DNA of 63,987 bases, taken from NCBI GenBank assembly GCA_964351905.1, contig CAYGPG010000007.1:1-63987 (forward strand), written 5' to 3'. The position numbers were made by a program, and so were the translations under genes. Shown here in pieces: positions 32,225-40,710 of this stretch. Each line of letters opens with the position of its first letter. Position 1 is the stretch's first letter. Below the pieces are notes generated by a model. It was not told the origin of the DNA. It saw only the letters and a list, made by a program, of their open reading frames with translations, and ran no database searches. The stretch comes from GCA-2708415 sp964351905 (GTDB lineage: Bacteria > Pseudomonadota > Alphaproteobacteria > Micavibrionales > Micavibrionaceae).

Positions 32225-32596
32225 TTGAAAGGGCGTATTATGAACTCAACAAATGATTATAAAGAAGTAGATGATAGCGTAGCTAATCATCTAAAAAATA
32301 AATCAGATAAAAATGAAAAGAAGATTAAAAGTAAGGCTATTTTTATAGAACCATCTCCTGCCTATATCTTTGCGGGTTTTTGTAGTTTCTTATTACTGGG
32401 TCTTGGGCAGCTTCTACTCGATAGAAAAACTGGAGCCGCTTCCCTTTTTGTAGGAGCCATAATCTATTGGTTTATGATCATAAGATTTAGTTTTGACGTT
32501 TCCAGCTTATTTGTAATGGCATTTGTTGTTTTACTTTCTATCATTCCGAATGTGATTGCAGCCTATTTAGCAGCGAACGGTCATAAGAATTCATGA
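32225..32596 (+). CDS. Small membrane protein
   Basis: 123 residues from the ATG-rich region; a start at 32240 (after AAAGGGCG) is likely the real one, giving 118 residues. A charged, Lys-rich N-terminus (about 1-40) precedes three hydrophobic segments (about 45-65, 70-88, 93-115). No family recognised. It overlaps the following M15-like peptidase gene by 4 nt, so the two act together, possibly as a lysis or cell-wall pair of phage origin. Confidence 0.6.
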   Translation: MKGRIMNSTNDYKEVDDSVANHLKNKSDKNEKKIKSKAIFIEPSPAYIFAGFCSFLLLGLGQLLLDRKTGAASLFVGAIIYWFMIIRFSFDVSSLFVMAFVVLLSIIPNVIAAYLAANGHKNS

Positions 32597-33081
32597 ATTA
32601 TTGGGATTTGGATAAGTTTGGGCGTGTGAGGTTGTCAGATAACTTCTACATGCGGGAGTTTATGTATTCAGAAATAAGTAACTTTTACCAAATCCCTAAT
32701 TTACCGCACGATCCACCTGCTATTATCGCGGCGGGAGAAAAACTAACTCAAGAGCTTTTAGAGCCTCTTCAGCGGAAATATGGGAGATTGCACATCCGTA
32801 GCGGCTATCGTTCACCTGCGTTAAATCTGGAAGGAAACAGAAGGGGTTTGGGTTGCAAGTCAAATGACCAAAACTGGGGGCGGAAGATATGGGGCTATGA
32901 TAAAGATGGTTATCTAGGGGCTATGGCCTGTATCGTCATTCCAGCCTTTCAACATGAATACGAACGTACGGGCGATATGTCTCCTGTTGCTGACTGGATC
33001 AGAGGCAATCTTAACTACTCCGAGCTTATTTTCTTTAAAAAACAAGGAGCCTTTAACCTCGGATGGCATGAGAAGAAATAA
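32593..33081 (+). CDS. Peptidase M15-like (phage-type) protein
   Basis: 162 residues. Features of the M15/D-Ala-D-Ala carboxypeptidase-like phage family: RLSDNFYMREFMYSE at the start, LEPLQRKYGRLHIRSGYRSP in the middle, then NLNYSELIFF and GAFNLGWHE at the end. In active M15 enzymes a His-x6-Asp and a late His bind zinc; here the expected His after the SGYRSP block is replaced by Asn (NDQNWG), so activity is doubtful. The start overlaps the membrane-protein gene (ATGA). Confidence 0.65.
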   Translation: MNYWDLDKFGRVRLSDNFYMREFMYSEISNFYQIPNLPHDPPAIIAAGEKLTQELLEPLQRKYGRLHIRSGYRSPALNLEGNRRGLGCKSNDQNWGRKIWGYDKDGYLGAMACIVIPAFQHEYERTGDMSPVADWIRGNLNYSELIFFKKQGAFNLGWHEKK

Positions 33082-33095
33082 CGAGCCTTGTCGAT

Positions 33096-34052
33096 TTAGC
33101 TTTGAGGTATATCCCAATCTTTTTTTCTTGGGTTTCCTGTCTGGTAGAATTCTTTAATAAGCCTAATGTATTCTAGAAAATCTTTATTTTCATTTGCTAG
33201 CCTATTAACGGAATTCCAATCAATTTCAATTCTTTCTTTTGCTGGTATTAATATCTGACTTTCATCCGGATTATTAGTTTCAAGTTTAATCACACCTATC
33301 CCGTGTAATGCAGATAACATTCTTAATTCTTTTATTGTATCAGCGCCTTCTATTTCCCCTGCTACTAAATAGCCAAAGTTAGCCCATGTTGAATTACTCA
33401 CTGTTTGAAAAAAAACCTGTCTAACATTGGCTCGATTTACTAGCAGCTTTACTTCAAAAGACCACAATTTTGTTTTTTTGTCCGAGTACTCATGCACACA
33501 TTTTTTTATTTCTGCATTCCAATCGCTACTTAAGTCGTGCATGGCAACAATATCGGGATAAAGCCATATATTTCCTTTGGGGCCTTTGTTGTTTTTCGAT
33601 TTTTTTTCGTCTATTCTTTTGGAATATAGCTGTAATTCAGACCATAAATATTCTGAAAGCTTGGGATATAAATCATGTTCTTTTAAAGATTGATCTCCCC
33701 CTAATATTTTTTCTTCTTCGTTTATTTCTATATCTAGAATTTCATCTTCATCTGATTTTTCTGTGTAATAATACTTTCGTGGCCGCCCTTCAGTTGTTTT
33801 TATTTGGGGGGTTTTTCTTTGTATTTGAGGACGTTGAGAGCCTATTTCTCTAACCAATTGTTGTAGTAACTCACTGTCACCGCTAATGCTTTCGCTTCTT
33901 TGTTCTTTTTGTCGGCATTCAGCAGAAAAATTTTCAAAAATCCACTCTGCGATTTCTCTGACAGAATATTTTTTACCAGGGTTTTCTCTTAAAAAGTCAG
34001 TTACTCTTTTTGATAAATTTAAAGACACAGAAACCTCACTTATCTTCATCAT
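33096..34052 (-). CDS. HrgA-like (COG2958) restriction-associated protein
   Basis: 318 residues from the double ATG at 34052/34049; longer readings overlap the endonuclease gene. N-terminal winged-helix (VSLNLSKRVTDFLREN, then YSVREIAEWI) of the HARE/HrgA type. The C-terminal half (about 155-318) has WLYPDIVAMHDL, KLWSFEVKLLVNRANVRQVF and FQTVSNSTWANFGYLVAG, a PD-(D/E)xK-like nuclease core (D in YPD, E-x-K in FEVK). Family members sit beside type II restriction-modification genes. It overlaps the endonuclease gene by 17 nt. Confidence 0.75.
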   Translation of the reverse strand: MMKISEVSVSLNLSKRVTDFLRENPGKKYSVREIAEWIFENFSAECRQKEQRSESISGDSELLQQLVREIGSQRPQIQRKTPQIKTTEGRPRKYYYTEKSDEDEILDIEINEEEKILGGDQSLKEHDLYPKLSEYLWSELQLYSKRIDEKKSKNNKGPKGNIWLYPDIVAMHDLSSDWNAEIKKCVHEYSDKKTKLWSFEVKLLVNRANVRQVFFQTVSNSTWANFGYLVAGEIEGADTIKELRMLSALHGIGVIKLETNNPDESQILIPAKERIEIDWNSVNRLANENKDFLEYIRLIKEFYQTGNPRKKDWDIPQS

Positions 34053-34626
34053 AAAGAGATTTTGAAATACCAAATACAAGCACAGGACAACCACCCGCAC
34101 CCCCGCCAAGTATACGGGGGACAAGTTTATCCATATGAGTTGTTGATGCCCCATATGATGAACCTTTGTCCAACACATTAAAAATTTCTTGAAGCTCTGT
34201 GCAACGGGTGATGACCACTCCGACAGAAATGGTTTTTAATTCAAATAGCAATCTAAAGTTATTCAGATCTCTATCATAAAAGGGGTCTTTATTATTCCAT
34301 TCAATTTCAATTCCTATTGAATTTTTAAAACAGTCAATGCTGTGTGTTGGGGTTATGCGTTCAATTCCGTCTACGACAACTTTAGTGTCAAATTTTTTCT
34401 CTACCCAACCTTTTTTGTAAAATTCTCCATCTAGTGCATTAGCTATCGGAGATTTTCTACCTCCAGCAGTTACTATATGGCTTTTGTACAAACGAAAGTT
34501 TGTTAAAACTTCTATTAGATTATTCCATTCATTCGGAAAATCTCTTTCTAAAATCGCTGTCGCATGGTTCCACTCATGAATATGATAATTTTTTTGTATA
34601 AAATCTGGTAAATATTGAATTGCCAT
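34036..34626 (-). CDS. BglII/BstYI-family type II restriction endonuclease
   Basis: 196 residues. The core SIDCFKNSIGIEIEWNNKDP (about 98-117), then FYDRDLNNFRLLFE and ISVGVVITRCTEL, fits the BglII/BstYI family, where Asp and the ExE-type acids bind Mg. These enzymes cut GATC-centred sites such as RGATCY or AGATCT; the exact target is not readable. It forms a unit with the HrgA-like gene and faces away from the D12 methylase gene, sharing a 140-bp control region. Confidence 0.8.
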   Translation of the reverse strand: MAIQYLPDFIQKNYHIHEWNHATAILERDFPNEWNNLIEVLTNFRLYKSHIVTAGGRKSPIANALDGEFYKKGWVEKKFDTKVVVDGIERITPTHSIDCFKNSIGIEIEWNNKDPFYDRDLNNFRLLFELKTISVGVVITRCTELQEIFNVLDKGSSYGASTTHMDKLVPRILGGGAGGCPVLVFGISKSLYDEDK

Positions 34627-34766
34627 TTAAGTGCCTCTGGTGTTCAGAAAAAGACCAATATAGAGAATGGTTTGGGATAAGGCCTGTAAACTTATTGCTC
34701 TTATTTCTGCTATAGTCTCTAATAATTAATGTAAATGAAATATTTAGTCTAGAGATAATAAAGCCC

Positions 34767-36017
34767 TTGTTAAAAAGAAAAACAGAAAATTTCCCTATAA
34801 AAACAACGCCTTTGAAGTGTAATAATTCTCCTCGGCCATATCCTCTTGCTATTAAATATATGGGCTCTAAGGCAAAAATCCTTGATTTTATTGGTATGGG
34901 GTTAGGAGAAGTTCATGAAAAAGGATTGCCCGTTGTTGATTTATTTTCAGGTGCTTGTTCCATTTCAGGGGGGTTCGGTGGAGATTTTCAAATTATATCT
35001 AACGATATTCAAACTTATTCAAAAGCAATTGCTTCTTGTTATTTAAAGAAATGCAAAAATATAGGTAATTTAGATTTAATAAAAATGGCGAAAAGTTATG
35101 TCGACGAGGAAAAAAATCTTTTGCCTGACAACCTTTTCTACCCTGCACACTGCACTTTAACGCAGTTTAATAGAATAGAAAAACGTAATCAAAAATTAAT
35201 AGATATTAATTTTTCTTCAGACTACCATCTGTTTTGTAAAAATTATTCAGGAACATGGTGGAGCTCTGAGCAATGTGTTTGGATTGATAAAATCCGACAG
35301 GTATTAGATGAATTATATGAAGGCGGAACAATTTGTGAAGCAGATTTTATGCTAGGTATAACAAGTTTAATGCATGCCATGGCATATACCAGCCAAGGAA
35401 CAGGGCATTATGCTCAATATAGAGATGCAAAAACAGAAGCATCTATGAAAGATATTAATATTTATAGACAAAAAGATATTGCTGTCCTTTTTGAGCGAAA
35501 ACTGAAAAGTTTATTTGCGTGGAATAAATTAAATGTAGTTGATTTAAAGCATGAAATGTATGCATTGGATTACAAGGAATGTCTCGACATTATCCCTAAA
35601 TCCGTTGTGTATGCTGACCCTCCATACGCCTTTGTGCACTACAGCCGTTTCTATCATGCTATAGAAACAGTTTATAAATATGATTATCCAGAAATACAGA
35701 AAAAAGGTGGAACTGTTGTAAAGGGGAGATATAGAGAAGATAGGCATCAGTCTCCTTTTTGTATCAAGACTAAAGTTTCAGAAGCATTTTCTGATCTTTT
35801 CTATGGCACTAAATGTACCAAGAGCCACTTACTTTTGAGTTACTCCAATACAGGCATGATAGGCATTGAAGAGCTTGTAGAGTTAGCTGTTCAGACCTAC
35901 GGCAAGGGTTATACAGTGTGGTGTGAAAGCATGGATTATCAACATAAAACAATGGGGCGGAGAGATGATCACTCACGTGATGTTCAGGAAGCTCTGATAA
36001 TAGCTAAAAAGAAATAA
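34767..36017 (+). CDS. D12-class DNA adenine N6-methyltransferase
   Basis: 416 residues. SAM-binding region IKYMGSKAKILDFI and VDLFSGACSISGGF (about 28-65), catalytic ADPPYAFVHYSRF (near 290) of the alpha-class N6-adenine MTases (Dam/D12). A Trp/Tyr-rich region between holds target recognition. The start is a TTG at 34767 with a weak site, so the N-terminus is uncertain. As partner of the divergent BglII/BstYI-like endonuclease it protects the host DNA by methylating A in the same GATC-like site. Known BglII uses a cytosine methylase, so this pairing differs. Confidence 0.85.
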   Translation: MLKRKTENFPIKTTPLKCNNSPRPYPLAIKYMGSKAKILDFIGMGLGEVHEKGLPVVDLFSGACSISGGFGGDFQIISNDIQTYSKAIASCYLKKCKNIGNLDLIKMAKSYVDEEKNLLPDNLFYPAHCTLTQFNRIEKRNQKLIDINFSSDYHLFCKNYSGTWWSSEQCVWIDKIRQVLDELYEGGTICEADFMLGITSLMHAMAYTSQGTGHYAQYRDAKTEASMKDINIYRQKDIAVLFERKLKSLFAWNKLNVVDLKHEMYALDYKECLDIIPKSVVYADPPYAFVHYSRFYHAIETVYKYDYPEIQKKGGTVVKGRYREDRHQSPFCIKTKVSEAFSDLFYGTKCTKSHLLLSYSNTGMIGIEELVELAVQTYGKGYTVWCESMDYQHKTMGRRDDHSRDVQEALIIAKKK

Positions 36018-36101
36018 CATAATATCGTGAATTAAAAAATGCCTCTATACTGCCTGTAATTATTTTTTTAAATCCTCTTTAAAAAAATTAATAAAAATTA
36101 C

Positions 36102-37265
36102 TTACCCAAAAATATCTTCTAAAATTTTATTTCTGAGTTTACTTTCACCACTCGTTCCTGGTTTAAAATTATCAGTGTTAAAATCTTCATCTGTAAGGTC
36201 AACTTTCTCAAGTATTTTCCTAAATTTATTAGCGTCAGGGACATCTCCTGGGGCAGATACCTCAGTATAAATTTTGCCTAATACAGAACAAAATGCTTTA
36301 AATCCATTTGTTCTATTGAGCATCATTCCTTGACTAAAATCATTCCAAGCACCGTCCCATTTTGTAGAAATAGCCGTAAAATAGTTTTGTACCACTCGTC
36401 CTATTTCAACATCCTGGCCACGTATAAACATATTTCTAAAGCACAATTTTTGTAGTTGGTCTGTATTAACTAAATCTAATTCTTTTCCTCTAAGCAATAT
36501 ATCTCTATCCATTTTAGCATCAGTAGAGATATATCCAATTAAGCAATTCACAAAATTTGATTGGGTTATAGTCTCTCTCTCCCTACCTGCTGTCGCCGTG
36601 CCTAAACGTTTAATTCTCTCATAAAAAGGGCTTTCCTCAATAGTGTCGAGAGCCACAGCAATATTATGGCACGTTTTGAATGGGCTTCTTGTTCTAGCCA
36701 ACTCAAACAAATCATAAGCTAAGCTTCTATTTACTTTGGTTTGTTCAATATTAACTGTAGCAAAAATATAAGCTTGATCAGCCAAATCTATACCAACAAA
36801 AACAGCAGCCATCATTTCAAAATCATTACCCTCAAACCCTTCTAATCCAGCAATTCTATGCTGCCCATCTATTACACGGCACAGATTAGAAAAAGCTATA
36901 CTGGGAGTATTTTCACCAGGTAGGCAGTTAGAAAAAGTTAACTCTTTGGTTTCTTCATTATAAGTGACATATTCACTTTTATCTGCAGCTAGTGTAGCCG
37001 CAGTCGGAAATGTAGCATCGTTAAAATTAACATACTTTTTTAACTCTGATATTTTAGTTTCATTAAGAGGCCTTTGTATACCTAAGTAAGCCTCAATATC
37101 CCTCTCATCTCTCAATACTCGCCTTACATCAAAAAACGTTATTTTTTGAATTAATTTATGGTTAAAGGATGCAACATATATTTCACCTATAGGTTGCTTA
37201 ATCCTTAGGGCAGGAACAGTTTTAGTAATTTTATCAGGATCTGGAGGCATCTGTAAGTTCAACAT
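36102..37265 (-). CDS. DGQHR-domain protein (DndB-like)
   Basis: 387 residues. The hallmark CRVIDGQHRIAGLE lies near residue 128, followed by AVFVGIDLADQAYIFATVN and a helical C-terminal half. DGQHR proteins include DndB of DNA phosphorothioation and DpdB of 7-deazaguanine DNA modification, and others of unknown role in defence islands. No dnd or dpd genes are here. The start overlaps the stop of the membrane-protein gene (TAATG), so the two are coupled. Restriction-modification genes next to it support a defence setting, by inference. Confidence 0.78.
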   Translation of the reverse strand: MLNLQMPPDPDKITKTVPALRIKQPIGEIYVASFNHKLIQKITFFDVRRVLRDERDIEAYLGIQRPLNETKISELKKYVNFNDATFPTAATLAADKSEYVTYNEETKELTFSNCLPGENTPSIAFSNLCRVIDGQHRIAGLEGFEGNDFEMMAAVFVGIDLADQAYIFATVNIEQTKVNRSLAYDLFELARTRSPFKTCHNIAVALDTIEESPFYERIKRLGTATAGRERETITQSNFVNCLIGYISTDAKMDRDILLRGKELDLVNTDQLQKLCFRNMFIRGQDVEIGRVVQNYFTAISTKWDGAWNDFSQGMMLNRTNGFKAFCSVLGKIYTEVSAPGDVPDANKFRKILEKVDLTDEDFNTDNFKPGTSGESKLRNKILEDIFG

Positions 37266-37915
37266 TATTCTGGTCCTGCATTATTATTTTCTTGTCTCAT
37301 ATTGGCTACAAAGTCATCAGTATCTGTCGCCAGTGCCGCTGTGTTTGGGGCACCTTGTCTCTGTAAATCATCAACATAATTGGCTGTATCATTCCTCATT
37401 AATGAAGTAGGATTTTGTATAGAGTTTTGTATTGTTAGAGCCGATAAAATTAAAAAAATAGAGACCGCGAATACGGCAAAGGAAATGTACATTACTGCAT
37501 CTTCATTGGTAAAAATAATCTTCTTCCCAGCTAAGTCATAAAACCAATCTGTTTCTGATATGTAAGTAAAGCAATAAATAACTGTTGCAATTAAACAAAG
37601 AAAGAAAATTAATATCAAAAACCACAGCCCTGAAGGAAAGGGCATTGATAACTTTCCTTCTGTAATGCTTTTTCCAAACATCATATATAAAAGTGGCCCT
37701 ATTAAGGAGGCTGAAATTAATGAAAGATCTGAGCTAGCGGCAAATTTAGAAATAAAAGAAAAGGGTGTTTCTGGAAGTGCTAGTAAAGTAATCATGATAA
37801 ATCCTAGCCATACGGGCATCAAACTAAAAAAAAGAGTAAATAATAACTCTTTTGCCGCCTCAATCCAATCATCCTTGGATGCAGTTTTAAGTTCTTTTAT
37901 AATGGGAATATTCAT
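37265..37915 (-). CDS. Membrane protein coupled to DGQHR gene
   Basis: 216 residues with four hydrophobic segments (about 25-47, 66-83, 97-118, 139-161), then a cytoplasmic-looking tail with QRQGAPNTAALATDTDDFV. The N-terminal 20 residues are charged. No family recognised. Its stop overlaps the DGQHR start; no Shine-Dalgarno is clear before its own ATG. A membrane effector with a DGQHR sensor or regulator is one reading, not shown. Confidence 0.6.
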   Translation of the reverse strand: MNIPIIKELKTASKDDWIEAAKELLFTLFFSLMPVWLGFIMITLLALPETPFSFISKFAASSDLSLISASLIGPLLYMMFGKSITEGKLSMPFPSGLWFLILIFFLCLIATVIYCFTYISETDWFYDLAGKKIIFTNEDAVMYISFAVFAVSIFLILSALTIQNSIQNPTSLMRNDTANYVDDLQRQGAPNTAALATDTDDFVANMRQENNNAGPE

Positions 37916-38097
37916 AATTTTATTTTTAATACAATTTTATTATTCGAGTATCAATAACATAAAAAAGTATGTAAATTTAATAAAATAAAAGCTAGCAATA
38001 ATTTAAGTTTTTTATTCTAATAATTTATTAGGGGGTATATCAATATATGATTTTAAATTATTTAAATAAAAACAGTTACTTAGGCTCTTAATTAGAA
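37916..38097. other. AT-rich noncoding stretch
   Basis: No gene or clear site seen; extremely AT-rich. It holds the promoter side of the membrane-protein/DGQHR unit and the end of island D. Confidence 0.4.
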
Positions 38098-38098
38098 C

Positions 38099-38113
38099 CC
38101 CGTACGGCCAATA
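38099..38113 (+). repeat. Decayed tRNA-Glu 3'-end-like site (possible attR)
   Basis: CCCGTACGG (38099-38107) repeats the T-arm/acceptor junction of tRNA-Glu (28591-28599), followed by CCA after a 4-nt loss. The first codon of the next integrase remnant lies at almost the same distance (about 165 bp) as the tRNA-Glu end is from its integrase (162 bp). Confidence 0.45.
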
Positions 38114-38235
38114 TTTCCTTCCATTATCGTTCATTTGCGTTCGCCAAAGCTCACAAAAATATTGTTTTACAATAGGTTATGGGCTCTCGTACAATTATCA
38201 TAATTCATATGCTTTTAGGGGCGCTCTCAATATTT

Positions 38236-38284
38236 GGGGGCATCACTGGGGGCATTTTTGATTCTGAAATAAGGAGATGCCCCC
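38236..38284 (+). promoter_or_regulatory. Inverted repeat at start codon of integrase remnant
   Basis: GGGGGCAT occurs at 38236-38243 and 38248-38255; both are complementary to ATGCCCCC (38277-38284), which contains the start codon itself. Same plan as 28720-28767 but different sequence. Confidence 0.6.
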
Positions 38285-38396
38285 AATAAAGTTAACAGAA
38301 GCAAAGTGTAAGGCTCTTATAGAAGTAGAAACAATTATATCAGGCATATACAGCACGTTAGAACACTCCCCAACGCCAGAAGGTGCAATAAATTAA
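38277..38396 (+). pseudogene. Integrase N-terminal remnant
   Basis: A 39-codon frame starts MPPIKLTEAKCKALIE, the typical opening of P4-type integrases, with AGGAG just before the ATG, then diverges and stops at 38396. Only the first 16 or so residues look like integrase; the rest of the gene has been deleted. Confidence 0.65.
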
Positions 38397-38437
38397 AGAG
38401 AACATAGAGTTATATTATGACAATTTAAGGGCGACTG

Positions 38438-38639
38438 GGTCTTGCAATTATTATGGCGCTCGTTATGGTCGTTTTAGTGACGATAGCGGGTATATTTGGG
38501 TAATATAGTGCCGATTGTTTTAAAGCATTTAGGGCAAGACCCAGCAACCTCTTCCTCAATAATTTTAACAACCATTACAGACATAACTGGATTTATGTCT
38601 TTTCTTGATATTGCTACACTTTTAGCCAGCTTGATTTAA
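38438..38639 (+). pseudogene. mgtE: mgtE C-terminal remnant
   Basis: Two frames together read like the last membrane helices of the MgtE magnesium transporter: GLAIIMALVMVVLVTIAGIF in one frame, then after a frameshift and stop VPIVLKHLGQDPATSSSIIL, TTITDITGFMSFLD and the end at 38639. The conserved LGxDPA and TTxTDxxGFxxFL are clear. The front of the gene is missing, so the backbone mgtE was cut by island insertion or deletion. Confidence 0.72.
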
Positions 38640-38657
38640 AACAATAAAGGAAACAAA

Positions 38658-39572
38658 ATGAAAATTGGAATACTAACACGCGGACCTAAATTATATTCTA
38701 CACAAAGGTTAGTAGAAGCGGCCAGAGAACGTGGCCATACAGTACGAAATATAGACGTTTTAAATTGTTACATGAACATAACCTCTAGTAAGCCAACGGT
38801 ATATTACGCAAAAAAAAATAAGAAGGAGCAACTCAAATTTGATGCACTTATCCCACGTATTGGAGCTTCTGTTACATCTTATGGTACGTCAGTATTGCGA
38901 CAATTTGAAGTTGGCAATGTGTATTCAATTAATGAGTCAATTGCTATCACAAGATCGAGAGATAAATTACGGGCGCATCAAATTCTTGCAAGAAGAGGAA
39001 TCGGCATGCCTATTACAGGCTATGCTAATCAGGCGGATGCAACAGAAGATTTAATTGATTTTGTTGGCGGTGCCCCTTTAATTGTAAAAGTAATAAATAG
39101 CAGCCAAGGAAAAGGCGTTTTATTGGCAGAGACCAATAAAGCAGCAGAAAGTCTTATTAATGCGTTCCGTGAGCTTGATACTGAATTTCTTGTTCAAGAG
39201 TTTATTAAAGAAGCAGGTGGTTCCGATATAAGATGTTTTGTTTTGGGGGACAAAGTTATAGCGGCGATGCAACGCAGTGCAAAAGAAGGGGAGTTTCGCT
39301 CTAACCTACATATGGGCGGCTCCGCAAAAGTGATTAAACTAAAACCTGAGGAGCGTAAGCTAGCAGTGAAAGCAGCTAAAGCTATGGGACTTGATCTGGC
39401 GGGAGTAGATATTGTTAGATCAGAACGTGGCCCCCTTGTATTGGAGGTTAACTCTTCTCCAGGACTTGAAGGTATTGAGGAGGCAACAGGAATAGATATT
39501 GCCGGTGCAATTATTCAATATATTGAAGTAGATTCAAAAAAAGGCCCAAATAAATCAAAGGGCAAAGGATAA
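38658..39572 (+). CDS. rimK: RimK-family ATP-grasp ligase
   Basis: 304 residues, the normal RimK length. Pre-ATP-grasp Rossmann part (1-95, opening KIGILTRGPKLYS), then the ATP-grasp domain with APLIVKVINSSQGKGVLLAE, FLVQEFIKEAGGSDIRCFV and the Mg site LVLEVNSSPGLEGIE. RimK adds Glu residues to ribosomal protein S6 or makes poly-Glu; some relatives ligate other amino acids. The desuccinylase/aspartoacylase-like gene begins 3 nt after its stop, a pairing common in alphaproteobacteria. The RBS AAAGGAAAC precedes the ATG. Confidence 0.88.
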   Translation: MKIGILTRGPKLYSTQRLVEAARERGHTVRNIDVLNCYMNITSSKPTVYYAKKNKKEQLKFDALIPRIGASVTSYGTSVLRQFEVGNVYSINESIAITRSRDKLRAHQILARRGIGMPITGYANQADATEDLIDFVGGAPLIVKVINSSQGKGVLLAETNKAAESLINAFRELDTEFLVQEFIKEAGGSDIRCFVLGDKVIAAMQRSAKEGEFRSNLHMGGSAKVIKLKPEERKLAVKAAKAMGLDLAGVDIVRSERGPLVLEVNSSPGLEGIEEATGIDIAGAIIQYIEVDSKKGPNKSKGKG

Positions 39573-39575
39573 AAG

Positions 39576-40607
39576 ATGCAAAAAAAACTCATTATCGGTG
39601 GAGCGGCAATTAAACTTGGAGAACGCAAGCAAATTTATCTTGATACTGCAAAGCTATACGATTTCACAGAAATGAGCATTCCAATAGAGGTCGTGCGTGG
39701 TAAAGAGGATGGCCCTGTTCTATTTATCAGCGCTGCAGTCCATGGAGATGAAATTAACGGCGTGGAAATTATTCGGAGACTTCTTACAAATAAAGCTTTA
39801 AAGAATATCAAAGGCACGTTGATTACTATACCGATTGTGAATGTATTCGGTTTTAATACTAAATCGCGCTACCTACCCGACCGTCGTGATTTAAATCGCA
39901 ATTTTCCTGGTTCTGAAAAAGGTTCGCTGACAGCACAACTTGCTCATACTTTTATAACAGAAATTGTTGAAAAATGTACCCATGGTATTGATTTACATTG
40001 TGCGGCAGTTAATCGCGTTAATCTTCCACAGATACGAGCTTGCCTTGATGATAAGAATACTAAAGCAATGGCACATGCTTTCAATGTTCCTGTTGTTCTT
40101 CACTCCGCTTTACGAGATGGCTCACTGCGTGCAGCTGCGAGAGATCTCAAAATTCCTATGTTGCTTTTTGAAGGCGGAGAAGCGTTACGCTTTAATGAAA
40201 AGATAATAAAAAGCGGCTTAAATGGTGTGCTGTCCGTCATGCGTGAAATCGGGATGTTAAAACCGTTAAAAAACAAATCTGTTCCACATGATGTTTTTGT
40301 TGCTCGTTCTAGTCATTGGATAAGAGCTCCACATAGCGGTATTTTGTCGGTGAAAGCAAATTTAGGTGAGCGCGTTAAAAAAGGTAAAGTTCTAGGAGTT
40401 GTCTCTGATCCATTCGGACAAGAAAAACATGAAATAATAGCGCGTAGAACTGGCATTGTTATAGGTATGGCTACTTTGCCTCTCCTAAATCGAGGTGAAG
40501 CAGCATTTCATATAGCAACATTTGAGGATTCTAATGCAGTGGAAGAGCATGTTGATATTTTTGAAGAACAGTTGGATAACAGCAATGGAGAACGCTTTCT
40601 AGATTAA
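39576..40607 (+). CDS. Succinylglutamate desuccinylase/aspartoacylase-family enzyme
   Basis: 343 residues of the AstE/AspA zinc-carboxypeptidase-like family: AAVHGDEINGVEIIRRLL with the zinc His and Glu (about 54-57), RRDLNRNFPG, and GIDLHCAAVNR with the third zinc ligand. The C-terminal beta domain (about 245-320) has a biotinyl-like HSGILSVKANLGERVKKGKV. It removes an acyl or amino-acid group from a small molecule or peptide; together with RimK it could reverse or edit a glutamyl ligation. Substrate unknown. Confidence 0.82.
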   Translation: MQKKLIIGGAAIKLGERKQIYLDTAKLYDFTEMSIPIEVVRGKEDGPVLFISAAVHGDEINGVEIIRRLLTNKALKNIKGTLITIPIVNVFGFNTKSRYLPDRRDLNRNFPGSEKGSLTAQLAHTFITEIVEKCTHGIDLHCAAVNRVNLPQIRACLDDKNTKAMAHAFNVPVVLHSALRDGSLRAAARDLKIPMLLFEGGEALRFNEKIIKSGLNGVLSVMREIGMLKPLKNKSVPHDVFVARSSHWIRAPHSGILSVKANLGERVKKGKVLGVVSDPFGQEKHEIIARRTGIVIGMATLPLLNRGEAAFHIATFEDSNAVEEHVDIFEEQLDNSNGERFLD

Positions 40608-40710
40608 ATCAGCCATTCTTTTTTGTATCCAGCTCCGTAGCCATCACCCCAGCTATAGGCAATGAGGCCATCTTTGATACTAATCTCATCCTCCAGTAGA
40701 TGGTTACAAT

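Noticed and set aside
32035..32256. Possible 73-residue gene over the structured RNA
   Set aside because: It runs through the terminator hairpin and T run, lacks a ribosome site, and its composition is not protein-like.
40608..40710. Minus-strand reading with GLIAYSWGDGYGAGYKKEW as a gene end
   Set aside because: Only about 30 residues, no start and no recognised family; too weak to list.
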